This document shows positions 23,306-30,910 of a DNA stretch of 41,514 nucleotides, one piece after another. Source of the DNA: Candidatus Doudnabacteria bacterium (lineage in GTDB: Bacteria; Patescibacteriota; Doudnabacteria; UBA920; VMFF01). The notes under the pieces were generated by a model. The model did no database searches and was not told the origin of the DNA. It was given only the letters and a program-made list of their open reading frames with translations. The position numbers were made by a program, and so were the translations under genes. The stretch is from NCBI GenBank assembly GCA_028286905.1, contig JAQBQP010000001.1, forward strand, positions 207,114-248,627, read 5' to 3'. Within the stretch, counting starts at the first letter, position 1. Every line of letters begins with the position of its first letter.

Positions 23306-23334
23306 AAGATACCATATTACTTCAATATTGTCAA
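23306..23334 (-). promoter_or_regulatory. Promoter of cassette 1
   Basis: On the minus strand TTGACA (23329-23334) is followed after 17 bases by TATCTT (23306-23311). The leader holds a CTTTCG/CGAAAG hairpin at 23259-23273. Confidence 0.7.
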
Positions 23335-23354
23335 GGTTTTATTAAAAGCGAGTA

Positions 23355-23363
23355 TGCTATAAT
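23355..23363 (+). promoter_or_regulatory. Extended -10 promoter of smc
   Basis: TGCTATAAT is a perfect extended -10 without a fitting -35 box; it is back to back with the cassette 1 promoter. Confidence 0.65.
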
Positions 23364-23403
23364 TTAGAGGTAATTTTACTGACTTATTCGAAATAAACAC
23401 TAA

Positions 23404-26043
23404 ATGTACTTAAAAAGGTTAGAAATTCAAGGTTTTAAATCTTTTGCCAATAAAACCGTTCTAGAGTTTGAAAAGGGGATGACCGCAGTAGTGGGTCCAA
23501 ACGGTTCTGGAAAATCGAATGTTGCGGATGCAATTCGATGGGTATTGGGCGAGCAAAGTTTGAAACAGATCCGCGGTAAGAAATCCGAAGATGTTATTTT
23601 TGCCGGCAGTGAGAAAAAATCTAAACTTTCTTTTGCTCAGGTTGCCGTAACTTTCGATAACAGTGATAAACGAATCCCTTTGGATTACTCAGAAGTTTCC
23701 ATTTCTCGCAGCATTGATCGCAGCGGCGAGTCGGATTATTTTATTAATGGCAACAAGGTTCGGTTGCTGGATATTATTGATCTAGTTTTAAAATCAAATA
23801 TTGGAACTTCACGGCACACTGTTATTGGGCAAGGGGCAATTGACCAGATGGTTTTGTCCGGACCTGCCGAAGTAAAAAATCTTATCGATGAAGCTAGCGG
23901 AGTGAAGACCTATTATATTCGCCGAGAGAAAACTCTAAAACGTTTAGAACAAACCACTCAGAATTTAATCAGAGTCCAGGATTTAGTTACTGAAATAGAG
24001 CCGCGCTTGAAAGGCTTGCGTCGTCAGGCGAAAAAAATGGAAGAACGAGCCACTTATGAACAAGAGCTGAAAATTTATCAAACAGAATTTTACTCGAATA
24101 AGTTTTTGCAACTGCAAGCAGTTTTAGATGGTTTGATCGGTAAGATTGAAATTATTGTTCAACAGAAAAATGTCCTTGAATCAGAGATTGAGCATCATCG
24201 TAAAAACTTAGACCGTACTGAAGGCGACAATAAGACCGAGGTTCAAGCTTATCAGAGCGTTCAAGCGGAAATAAAAAAACTGGCCGACAAGAAAAATAAG
24301 GTGTTAGAAGACGTTGCAATGATCCGCGGGAAACTTCAATCAGAAAAAACCGTTGGCATCGGCGATGGCAAATCTTTAGGGCTAGAAAAAAATACTTTAG
24401 AAGCCCAGCAAAATACTTTAGCTGAGCAGATCAAGAATGCTCAAAAAGAAAAATCTGAAGTAGAAGTTCAGGTTCGATCCCAACAGCTGTTGTTTAACGA
24501 AATCACTGCAAAGCTAAATGAAATTCAAAAGACTTTAGAATCTCCTGAAAATATAAATTTTCAAGAACTAGCAGAAGATGTAAACAGTTTAGACAAAAAG
24601 TTCGATGAGTTTTATCAAAATCTAGAACGTGCTTCGGACGTGTCTTTAATAATTTCTTTTGCTCAGGAATTTAAAAGCCACCTAGGTGAATTTAAGCAAA
24701 AAGCCGTATTGTTTGCTCAAAATCCGTTTGCGAACTTTGAAAAGCAGCGCAAGATCTTAAGTGAAATTTTGGCGCAAAAAGACCAAATTAGCCAAGAGCT
24801 TAACAATTTGGAACTTAAGCGCTCAAAGGTTTCTATCAATTTAGAATATTCCGAAAATGAATTAGCAAAGATTGATCAGAAACTAATGCACGTTAATTTG
24901 GATTTGCAAAAGGTTAATACTGAAAACCTTGATCAATATTTTGAAGAATTACTTGTTCAGGAAAAAGCTTTGCAAAACGAAATAGCTAAAGTTGCACAAG
25001 ACATTGCTCAGTTAGAGCAAAGCATTGCCGAGTACCACGCCAAAGAGCAAGGCAAGCGCCAGTCGATTTTGGAAGAAGAGCGAGTATATCGTCAAAAACA
25101 GGATGCAACCTCGAAGCTTAAAGATCAAGAATCTGTTTTACAAATTGAAAAGGCCAAATACGATACTCAAAAAGAAGCATTGGTAATTGAAGCAAAAACA
25201 GCTTTGACTCCGGATGGCTTTGCTTCCATTGAACAATCTGGCTATAAGAGCGAAACTACCACTGATAATATTGAGTATAAAATTCAAAAAATAAAATCGC
25301 AGTTAGACATGATTGGCGGAATTGATGAACTGACCCTGAAAGAATACGAAGAAACAGAACAGCGATACACTTATCTAAGCAGTCAGATTGCAGATTTGCA
25401 AAAAGGAATTAGCGATCTTCGACAAGTGATTGAAGAATTGGATGGTTACATCAAAAAACAATTTAATGATTCGTTCGGAAGAATCAACGAAAAGTTTGAA
25501 AGCTATTTCCGAATTTTGTTTAATGGCGGCCGCGCTTACTTAAGCGCAGTGCATGCCAAAGAAGAAAAAGCCGAACAAGAGTTAGAAGAGCAAGCAATTG
25601 CTAGTGAAGATGGTTCTGACCAAGAAGAAGAAAATGTCCGTCCAGAAGAAAAAGTTTTAGCAAAATACGAACAGGGCACCGATGATATTATTGGCATAGA
25701 TATCAAAGCAACTCCTCCAGGAAAAAAGTTGCAAAGCATTTCTGCTTTGTCCGGCGGCGAAAGATCTCTAACCTCTATTGCTTTGCTGTGCGCACTGCTT
25801 TCTTGTTTCCCCTCGCCCTTCGTAATGCTGGATGAAGTAGACGCAGCGTTGGATGAAGCAAACACTATTCGCTTTGCACAAATCTTGGGAACTTTAGCGG
25901 ACAGCACTCAATTTGTGACCGTTACTCATAACCGCGAAACAATGCGCCAAGCCCACACTTTATACGGTGTGACGATGGGTGATGACAGTGTCTCAAAAAT
26001 ACTTTCAATAAAAATTGACCAAGCTCAAGTCTTTGCAAAATAA
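23404..26043 (+). CDS. smc: Chromosome segregation protein SMC (short form)
   Basis: SMC dimers with Scp proteins compact and separate chromosomes. This protein has 879 residues, clearly shorter than the usual bacterial 1150-1200. The N-terminal ATPase half has Walker A GPNGSGKS (31-38); the C-terminal half has the signature LSGGERSLTSIALL and Walker B PFVMLDEVDAALDEAN. Between them are two coiled-coil stretches. I cannot recognise the usual glycine-rich hinge domain; the middle (about residues 390-450) reads as helices. An acidic insert of about 40 residues lies before the C-terminal signature. The scpA and scpB genes are not in the window. Confidence 0.93.
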   Translation: MYLKRLEIQGFKSFANKTVLEFEKGMTAVVGPNGSGKSNVADAIRWVLGEQSLKQIRGKKSEDVIFAGSEKKSKLSFAQVAVTFDNSDKRIPLDYSEVSISRSIDRSGESDYFINGNKVRLLDIIDLVLKSNIGTSRHTVIGQGAIDQMVLSGPAEVKNLIDEASGVKTYYIRREKTLKRLEQTTQNLIRVQDLVTEIEPRLKGLRRQAKKMEERATYEQELKIYQTEFYSNKFLQLQAVLDGLIGKIEIIVQQKNVLESEIEHHRKNLDRTEGDNKTEVQAYQSVQAEIKKLADKKNKVLEDVAMIRGKLQSEKTVGIGDGKSLGLEKNTLEAQQNTLAEQIKNAQKEKSEVEVQVRSQQLLFNEITAKLNEIQKTLESPENINFQELAEDVNSLDKKFDEFYQNLERASDVSLIISFAQEFKSHLGEFKQKAVLFAQNPFANFEKQRKILSEILAQKDQISQELNNLELKRSKVSINLEYSENELAKIDQKLMHVNLDLQKVNTENLDQYFEELLVQEKALQNEIAKVAQDIAQLEQSIAEYHAKEQGKRQSILEEERVYRQKQDATSKLKDQESVLQIEKAKYDTQKEALVIEAKTALTPDGFASIEQSGYKSETTTDNIEYKIQKIKSQLDMIGGIDELTLKEYEETEQRYTYLSSQIADLQKGISDLRQVIEELDGYIKKQFNDSFGRINEKFESYFRILFNGGRAYLSAVHAKEEKAEQELEEQAIASEDGSDQEEENVRPEEKVLAKYEQGTDDIIGIDIKATPPGKKLQSISALSGGERSLTSIALLCALLSCFPSPFVMLDEVDAALDEANTIRFAQILGTLADSTQFVTVTHNRETMRQAHTLYGVTMGDDSVSKILSIKIDQAQVFAK

Positions 26044-26055
26044 GATTAGCAAAAC

Positions 26056-26079
26056 AATCGCCCTATAGGCGATTTTTTG
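26056..26079 (+). terminator. Terminator after smc
   Basis: AATCGCC-CTATA-GGCGATT is followed by a T-run; it ends just before the next -10 box. Confidence 0.85.
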
Positions 26080-26092
26080 TTATTATAGATTT

Positions 26093-26719
26093 ATGACAAA
26101 TTTACTAGGACATTTAACAACATTTGTAACAAATATAATTTCCTCCAGCGGTTATTTTGGTGTTGCTGGCTTGATGGCTTTGGAAAGCTCCGCTATCCCG
26201 TTGCCGTCCGAAGTAATTATGCCCTTTGCCGGCTATCTAGTTTCGATCGGTAGATTTAGTTTGATTGGCATCGCTTTGGCAGGAGCTGTTGGCTCGGCTG
26301 TTGGCTCAGCAATTTTATACGGGATTGGTTATTATGGTGGACGTCCATTGCTCGAAAGGTATGGAAAATACATTTTAATTAGACATAAAGACATTGATCA
26401 CGCTGACCATTTTTTCCAAAAATACGGTAATTACAGCAATTTTTTTGGCAGAATTTTACCAGTCGTCAGAACTTTCATTTCCTTTCCTGCTGGGGTTGCA
26501 AGAGTAAAGTTTAGCAACTTCATTTTATATTCTTTTATTGGTTCATTTATTTGGGCTTTGTTTTTAGGCTATGTCGGTTTGAAGCTTGGTCAAAACTGGG
26601 AAACTTTAAAAGGATACTTCCACGGTTTAGATTATTTGATCGTCGGATTGGTTATAGTGGGTGCTGCGTGGTACATTCGACGACATATTAAAGGCCATCG
26701 CAGTCAGCCTCAGCGCTAG
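26093..26719 (+). CDS. DedA-family membrane protein (second copy)
   Basis: This 208-residue protein is closer to the DedA consensus than the copy at 16.8 kb: it has ESSAIPLPSEVIMPFAGYL near residue 30 and the second-half motif FGRILPVVRTFISFPAGVA with the conserved proline and arginines. About five hydrophobic segments and a basic tail are visible. A -10 box TATTAT lies 6 bases before the ATG, so the mRNA is probably leaderless. Its role as a lipid-carrier flippase or proton-linked transporter follows from the family only. Confidence 0.9.
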   Translation: MTNLLGHLTTFVTNIISSSGYFGVAGLMALESSAIPLPSEVIMPFAGYLVSIGRFSLIGIALAGAVGSAVGSAILYGIGYYGGRPLLERYGKYILIRHKDIDHADHFFQKYGNYSNFFGRILPVVRTFISFPAGVARVKFSNFILYSFIGSFIWALFLGYVGLKLGQNWETLKGYFHGLDYLIVGLVIVGAAWYIRRHIKGHRSQPQR

Positions 26720-26795
26720 AATTGACTAATTCCTCAGTTTTTGGTACTATTAGCAAGAACTAATTTTAATAAGTTACTAATAAATTTAAAGACAA

Positions 26796-27233
26796 ATGTT
26801 AACTATCCGACTTCAAAGAACAGGTAAGAAGAACCACTCTCACTTCAGAGTTGTTTTGGCTGAAAAGACTGCCCATGTTTCAAAGAAAATTCAAGAAGTT
26901 TTGGGAAGCTATAACCCACATACAAAAGAATTCATAGTAAAGAACGCAGAAAAGCTACAATACTGGATTGATCAAAATGTAAGCATTTCTCCAACCGCAC
27001 ATAACTTGCTAGTTATGAAAGGCCATTTAAAAGCTGACAAAGTTCGTGCATTCAATACTCCAAAGGTAGCGCCAAAAGTAGAAGAAGCCGCTCCTGCTGC
27101 CACACCGGCCGCTGAGGTAGCAGTTGAAGCCGCTCCAGCTCCCGAAGCTGCACCAGAAGTTGTCGCAGAAGCTCCTGTAGAAGCAAATCCCGAGCCTACT
27201 ACTGAAGCGCCAACCGAAACTCCTGCTGCATAA
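26796..27233 (+). CDS. rpsP: Ribosomal protein S16 with Ala/Pro/Glu tail
   Basis: The first 85 or so residues are a normal S16 (MLTIRLQRTGKKNHSHFRVV and LGSYNPHTKE), which binds 16S rRNA during early 30S assembly. Residues from about 90 to 145 form a low-complexity tail of Ala, Pro, Glu and Val that is absent from most S16 proteins. The tail is acidic and probably disordered. A terminator follows, so rpsP is not simply cotranscribed with khpA. Confidence 0.96.
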   Translation: MLTIRLQRTGKKNHSHFRVVLAEKTAHVSKKIQEVLGSYNPHTKEFIVKNAEKLQYWIDQNVSISPTAHNLLVMKGHLKADKVRAFNTPKVAPKVEEAAPAATPAAEVAVEAAPAPEAAPEVVAEAPVEANPEPTTEAPTETPAA

Positions 27234-27248
27234 ATATAGATATTTTAG

Positions 27249-27287
27249 AAACCGCTTTAGTCTTAGTTGATTGGAGCGGTTTTTTTG
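27249..27287 (+). terminator. Terminator after rpsP
   Basis: A 14-base arm beginning AAACCGCT pairs with GATTGGAGCGGTTT (with G-U pairs), followed by seven T. Confidence 0.85.
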
Positions 27288-27288
27288 T

Positions 27289-27317
27289 TTGACTGGCTTT
27301 AAAAAATCTTCTATCCT
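27289..27317 (+). promoter_or_regulatory. Promoter of khpA
   Basis: TTGACT is followed after 17 bases by TATCCT; the leader is about 50 bases. Confidence 0.6.
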
Positions 27318-27375
27318 TTAGGTGTAGCGGCTTATACTCAGGTCGAAAGCCTCATTAAGTAGAACGGAAAAACAG

Positions 27376-27744
27376 ATGACAGAACAAGATCAGCAGTTTG
27401 TAGAGTTTATAGTGAAAGCTCTTGTTGACCATCCAGATGACGTAAAGACTGAACGCATTGTTGACCAAATGGGAGTATTAATTACTTTGCATTTGAACCA
27501 ACAAGACATGGGTCAAGTAATCGGTCGTCAGGGTCAGACAGCAAAAGCAATCAGAACATTGCTACGCGTAGTTGGTGCTAAGCACAAAGCTCGCGTAAAC
27601 TTGAAAATCAATGAACCGGAAGGTTCAGGCAGAGGACCAATGTCTCACGAAGGATCTCGTGACATGGGTCATAGCACTTCTTCAGAAGCGCCTACCTCTC
27701 ATGGCACAGACAATGGTCTAGACATGGATGAGTTCAAGCTTTAA
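27376..27744 (+). CDS. khpA: KH-domain RNA-binding protein KhpA (YlqC family)
   Basis: KhpA pairs with KhpB to bind RNA and influence cell division and elongation. The single KH domain covers about residues 8-80, with the RNA-contacting GRQG at 50-53 inside MGQVIGRQGQTAKAIR. The usual protein ends near residue 80; here a further 40 residues rich in Gly, Ser and His end in the acidic LDMDEFKL. It lies between rpsP and trmD as in many bacteria, but has its own promoter and terminator. Confidence 0.92.
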   Translation: MTEQDQQFVEFIVKALVDHPDDVKTERIVDQMGVLITLHLNQQDMGQVIGRQGQTAKAIRTLLRVVGAKHKARVNLKINEPEGSGRGPMSHEGSRDMGHSTSSEAPTSHGTDNGLDMDEFKL

Positions 27745-27767
27745 AGCTCTCTATAAGAATAGAAACG

Positions 27768-27794
27768 AATCGCTCCGAAAGGGGCGATTTTTTA
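27768..27794 (+). terminator. Terminator after khpA
   Basis: AATCGCTCC-GAAA-GGGGCGATT is followed by a T-run that merges into the -35 box of cassette 2. Confidence 0.85.
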
Positions 27795-27823
27795 TTGACA
27801 ATACTACATAATTATAGTACGAT
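27795..27823 (+). promoter_or_regulatory. Promoter of cassette 2
   Basis: TTGACA is followed after 17 bases by TACGAT, 23 bases before the ATG. Confidence 0.7.
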
Positions 27824-27846
27824 CATCAATTCTCACGGAGGATTTC

Positions 27847-28104
27847 ATGAGCAATGACCAGGTCGATAAAGTGATCGAATTCAAATCGGAATTTGATTTG
27901 AACGGCATCCACTATCTGCAGATTCCCGGATCGCCGGTAGGAGCCAAGAGCGATTCGCAAGCCGTAGTCAAGATTGGCAACGATATTCAGTTGGTTGGTT
28001 TTGTTGGTCCGGATGATCAGATTTTCGTCCGACTGTACCACGTGCCGACCGGAGTATTCGCTTGGTACAGGGTTGTTCGCACTGAGCCTCACGAGAAATC
28101 GTGA
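27847..28104 (+). CDS. G+C-rich cassette 2: small beta-rich protein of unknown function
   Basis: This 85-residue soluble protein matches no family I recognise. Alternating hydrophobic residues (SQAVVKIGNDIQLVGFVG, FVRLYHVPTGVFAWYRVV) suggest a small beta barrel or sandwich; there is no signal peptide, membrane helix or cysteine. It has an ideal ribosome binding site, CGGAGG, 5 bases before the ATG, stronger than in most neighbours. G+C is locally high (34 of 60 bases at 27901-27960). The stop codon lies inside the terminator stem. It occupies the place of rimM in the usual rpsP-khpA-rimM-trmD order but shows no RimM motifs. Confidence 0.72.
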   Translation: MSNDQVDKVIEFKSEFDLNGIHYLQIPGSPVGAKSDSQAVVKIGNDIQLVGFVGPDDQIFVRLYHVPTGVFAWYRVVRTEPHEKS

Positions 28105-28117
28105 GGCTGCTGTTTTT
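28085..28117 (+). terminator. Terminator of cassette 2, overlapping its stop codon
   Basis: AGCCTCACGA-GAAA-TCGTGAGGCT is a perfect 10-pair stem with GAAA tetraloop, followed by TGTTTTT. The stop codon TGA is within the right arm. Confidence 0.9.
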
Positions 28118-28130
28118 ATAGAAGTATATT

Positions 28131-28139
28131 TGTTAAGAT
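28131..28139 (+). promoter_or_regulatory. Extended -10 promoter of trmD
   Basis: TGTTAAGAT ends 6 bases before the ATG at 28146, predicting a leaderless transcript. Confidence 0.5.
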
Positions 28140-28145
28140 AGATAT

Positions 28146-28859
28146 ATGAAATTCGATGTAATTACAATTTTTCCGGAGATGGTCGAGGATTATAAAAAGA
28201 TTAGTATTATTGCGCGCGCGCATGCTAAAAAGTTAATTCAGATCAAAGCGCACAATCTTCGGAAGTGGACCACTGATTCGCATCAGACTGTTGATGATCG
28301 GCCTTATGGCGGCGGCTTCGGTATGGTTCTAAAAGCTGACGTAATGATTAAAGCAATAAAGTCTGTTACAGGAAAAACCAAATCTAAAAAAACTAAAGTA
28401 ATTTTACTCACACCTGCTGGGAAGGTATTTACCCAAAATGAAGCAAAGAAGTTAGCCAAGAGTGATCGTTTAATTTTTGTTAGTGGACGCTATGAAGGGT
28501 TCGACGAAAGAATCTCTTCTTTTGTCGATGAAGAATATTCCATTGGCGATTATGTTTTGATGGGAGGAGAGCTGCCTGCTTTGGTGATGATTGAAACAAT
28601 CTCGCGCTTTGTTCCTGGCGTGGTTGGCAAATCGGAATCTGTTGCCGGAGATACTTTTTCTAAAGACGGCAAGAACGCAAATATTTTAGAATACCCGCAA
28701 TACACTCGTCCCGAAGTTTTAAAGATTGGTAAGAAAACTATGAAGGTGCCAAAAGTTTTGCTATCTGGTAATCATGCTGAGATAGAAATTTGGCGCGCTG
28801 ACCAAGCTTTAAACAAGACTAAAAAAGTTCGTCCGGATTTGATAAACAAAGAATTGTAA
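28146..28859 (+). CDS. trmD: tRNA (guanine-37-N1) methyltransferase TrmD
   Basis: TrmD methylates G37 next to the anticodon, preventing frameshifts. The 237-residue protein has the SPOUT trefoil knot: VSGRYEGFDERI, then YSIGDYVLMGGELPALVMIE forming the SAM pocket. The start MKFDVITIFPEM and the linker YPQYTRPEVL are typical. An internal Lys-rich insert (GKTKSKKTK) lies near residue 78. Its stop shares one base with the next ATG (TAATG), so rluD is translationally coupled. rimM, normally just upstream, is absent. Confidence 0.97.
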   Translation: MKFDVITIFPEMVEDYKKISIIARAHAKKLIQIKAHNLRKWTTDSHQTVDDRPYGGGFGMVLKADVMIKAIKSVTGKTKSKKTKVILLTPAGKVFTQNEAKKLAKSDRLIFVSGRYEGFDERISSFVDEEYSIGDYVLMGGELPALVMIETISRFVPGVVGKSESVAGDTFSKDGKNANILEYPQYTRPEVLKIGKKTMKVPKVLLSGNHAEIEIWRADQALNKTKKVRPDLINKEL

Positions 28860-29833
28860 TGCAAACTTTCGTCGTCGAAAAAGACCAAGAAAGGTTAGAT
28901 CGGTTTTTAGCCGATTCTTTTAAAAACGTTTCGCGCAGTAGGATTCAAAAAGACATCGAAGCCGGAAAGGTTATGGTGAATGGAGAAACGGTGCTAGAAG
29001 GCAAAGTTGCTGTTCGCGTAAACGATAAGGTTGAATACAATTATACAGCTGAAGAAGCGATCAGCGGCAAAGACGTAGAAATAAAAGTTATTTACGAAAG
29101 CGCTGATATTTTAATAATAGATAAACCTGCCGGCTTAGTAGTGCATCCAGCTCCTGGATATAAAGGCCCGACTTTGGCAGAAGGGTTACTGTATAAATAT
29201 AAAGATATAAACTTGGTTGGCGAAGACGAAATTCGCCCAGGGATCGTACACCGCTTAGACAAAGACACTTCAGGGGTAATGCTGGTTGCGAAGACTCAAA
29301 AGATGTTCGAATATTTGAAGGATGCATTTTTGGAACGCAAAGTTAAGAAGCAGTACATCGCCTTAGTGACTGGCCATATTCCTAGCCCACATGGTTTTAT
29401 AAGCAATCCAATTGGTAAGCACCCAACTGATTTTAGAAAAATGACGGCAATTGAACCTATAGATCCCAAGGCCTCAAGTACCGAGTATACCGTTTTAGAG
29501 TATTTGCAGCCTCAAACGCCAACCAGAGTGGTTGACGAATACACCCTTGTTCGTGTAAACTTGCATACAGGACGTACTCATCAGATTCGAGTACACTTCT
29601 CATCTAAAAATTCTTTTGAAGATTCCGGAAAAGGTTTCCCGATAGTCGGGGATAATCTGTACGGACCAAAGGCCGCTAAATCCTCGCTTCCAGGTTTGCA
29701 TCGACAGTTTCTGCATGCCAGCCAGATCGAAGTACAGCTGCCTGACGGAACGTGGATCGAAGCACATTCACCGCTCCCGGAAGACCTCAAAACAGTTTTG
29801 GAAAATTTAAATTCTAAGAATACTAATCTCTAA
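28859..29833 (+). CDS. rluD: RluD-type pseudouridine synthase
   Basis: This family converts uridine to pseudouridine in 23S rRNA. The 324-residue protein has an S4 RNA-binding domain (residues 1-70, RLDRFLADSFKNVSRSRIQ) and a catalytic domain with VVHPAPGY and HRLDKDTSGV near residue 131, whose Asp is the nucleophile, followed by RVNLHTGRTHQIRVH. Assignment to RluD rather than RluC or a relative is by general resemblance. It sits between trmD and rplS, so the block groups rRNA/tRNA modification with ribosomal proteins. Confidence 0.92.
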   Translation: MQTFVVEKDQERLDRFLADSFKNVSRSRIQKDIEAGKVMVNGETVLEGKVAVRVNDKVEYNYTAEEAISGKDVEIKVIYESADILIIDKPAGLVVHPAPGYKGPTLAEGLLYKYKDINLVGEDEIRPGIVHRLDKDTSGVMLVAKTQKMFEYLKDAFLERKVKKQYIALVTGHIPSPHGFISNPIGKHPTDFRKMTAIEPIDPKASSTEYTVLEYLQPQTPTRVVDEYTLVRVNLHTGRTHQIRVHFSSKNSFEDSGKGFPIVGDNLYGPKAAKSSLPGLHRQFLHASQIEVQLPDGTWIEAHSPLPEDLKTVLENLNSKNTNL

Positions 29834-29839
29834 ATTAAG

Positions 29840-30250
29840 ATGCCAATCGTAAAACACATTTCAAGTTCACAGCACCGTACAGATTTGCCAGCTTTTAAAG
29901 TAGGCGACACTGTAAAAGTTCACCAGAAAATCAAAGAAGGTGAAAAAGAAAGACTGCAGATTTTTGAAGGCTTGGTAATTGCTCGTAAAGGCGGAACCGG
30001 AGCTAACGCAACTTTCATGGTTCGAAAGATCGCTAGCGGTGTAGGTGTAGAACGTATTTACCCATTGCACTCACCAAATATTGCGAAGTTGGAAGTAGTT
30101 AAGGGTGGCGATGTATCCAGAGCGAAGCTCTACTACGTTAGAGGTCGTCAGGACAACCAGCCTAGATTGCGAAAAGGCAAAGAAAAGGCTCGCCAAGTTA
30201 TTGCAAGAAAAGAAAAGCTTGCCGCTAACGCAGCGAAAACCGCAAAATAA
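29840..30250 (+). CDS. rplS: Ribosomal protein L19
   Basis: L19 lies at the 30S-50S interface. Family segments [30 protein letters not shown] and [15 protein letters not shown] are present. At 136 residues it is about 20 longer than usual, with a basic Lys/Ala C-terminal extension. It ends the translation block and faces the minus-strand sod gene across a bidirectional terminator. Confidence 0.97.
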   Translation: MPIVKHISSSQHRTDLPAFKVGDTVKVHQKIKEGEKERLQIFEGLVIARKGGTGANATFMVRKIASGVGVERIYPLHSPNIAKLEVVKGGDVSRAKLYYVRGRQDNQPRLRKGKEKARQVIARKEKLAANAAKTAK

Positions 30251-30257
30251 TAAATTA

Positions 30258-30290
30258 AAAATCCCGCTCACCGAGCGGGATTTTATTTTG
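30258..30290. terminator. Bidirectional terminator between rplS and sod
   Basis: AAATCCCGCTC-ACC-GAGCGGGATTTT has T-runs on both strands and sits between convergent genes. Confidence 0.85.
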
Positions 30291-30305
30291 GCGTTTTTTT
30301 ACATT

Positions 30306-30902
30306 CTACTGCTTCATCATACCTGTTGCATCGTCATAGTACTTTTCAATAACTTCCCAGTTTAGGTTCTTAAAGAAGTTCTCAATGTACGTGGCCCTTG
30401 CTGACCCGGTGTCTAGCCAGTAAGCATGCTCGTATGTATCCAAAGCTACAAAGGGAGTAGCGTTCCAAATCGGATAACTATTTTGGGCATCACCCAAGTA
30501 GTTGAAGAGTTTGCCGGTATTCCAGTCGATAGCTAACCAAACCCAGCCGCGGGCAGCTAAACCGGTTTGCTTCATATCTTCTTTGAAAGCCGCAAAAGAA
30601 CCGAAATCTTTAACAATTTGTTCAGCAAGCGCTCCCTTTGGTTCGCCGCCTTTGCCTCCTAAATGCCAAAAATAAAATTCGTGGTTTTTAATTCCACCTA
30701 CAGCAAATGAATATTCTAATTTCAACGCTCGCAAATCTGAATAGATTTGATTTGCTGTTGAACGATCCACAGTTTTTAATTTTTCTTCGATTTCGTTCGC
30801 TTTTTTTACATAGCCTTCATAAAGCTTGTAATGTTCGGTCATTGTTTTTTCCGAGATGCCATCTAGCTCTCGAATTGAATCATATTTTTTTGCTTCGTAC
30901 AT
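30306..30902 (-). CDS. sodA: Fe/Mn superoxide dismutase
   Basis: This 198-residue enzyme converts superoxide to hydrogen peroxide and oxygen. Likely metal ligands are H24 (TMTEHYKLYEGYV), H74 (GGIKNHEFYFW), D155 and H159 (ALDTYEHAYWLD). The GG before the second histidine and the glutamine in GDAQNSYPI resemble Mn-type enzymes, but metal choice cannot be proved from sequence. AAGGAG lies a few bases before the ATG. It is 8 bases downstream of the peroxiredoxin gene, so one operon makes peroxide and then removes it. Confidence 0.93.
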   Translation of the reverse strand: MYEAKKYDSIRELDGISEKTMTEHYKLYEGYVKKANEIEEKLKTVDRSTANQIYSDLRALKLEYSFAVGGIKNHEFYFWHLGGKGGEPKGALAEQIVKDFGSFAAFKEDMKQTGLAARGWVWLAIDWNTGKLFNYLGDAQNSYPIWNATPFVALDTYEHAYWLDTGSARATYIENFFKNLNWEVIEKYYDDATGMMKQ

Positions 30903-30910
30903 AATGCTCC

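Noticed and set aside
22701-23362. Plus-strand and alternative minus-strand reading frames in the G+C-rich cassette
   Set aside because: High G+C makes stop codons rare in all frames. Only the minus-strand frame with four membrane helices agrees with the promoter and terminator.
27847-28104. Cassette 2 as a shortened RimM
   Set aside because: It sits at the rimM position but has none of the RimM N-terminal or PRC-barrel motifs and has its own promoter and terminator.
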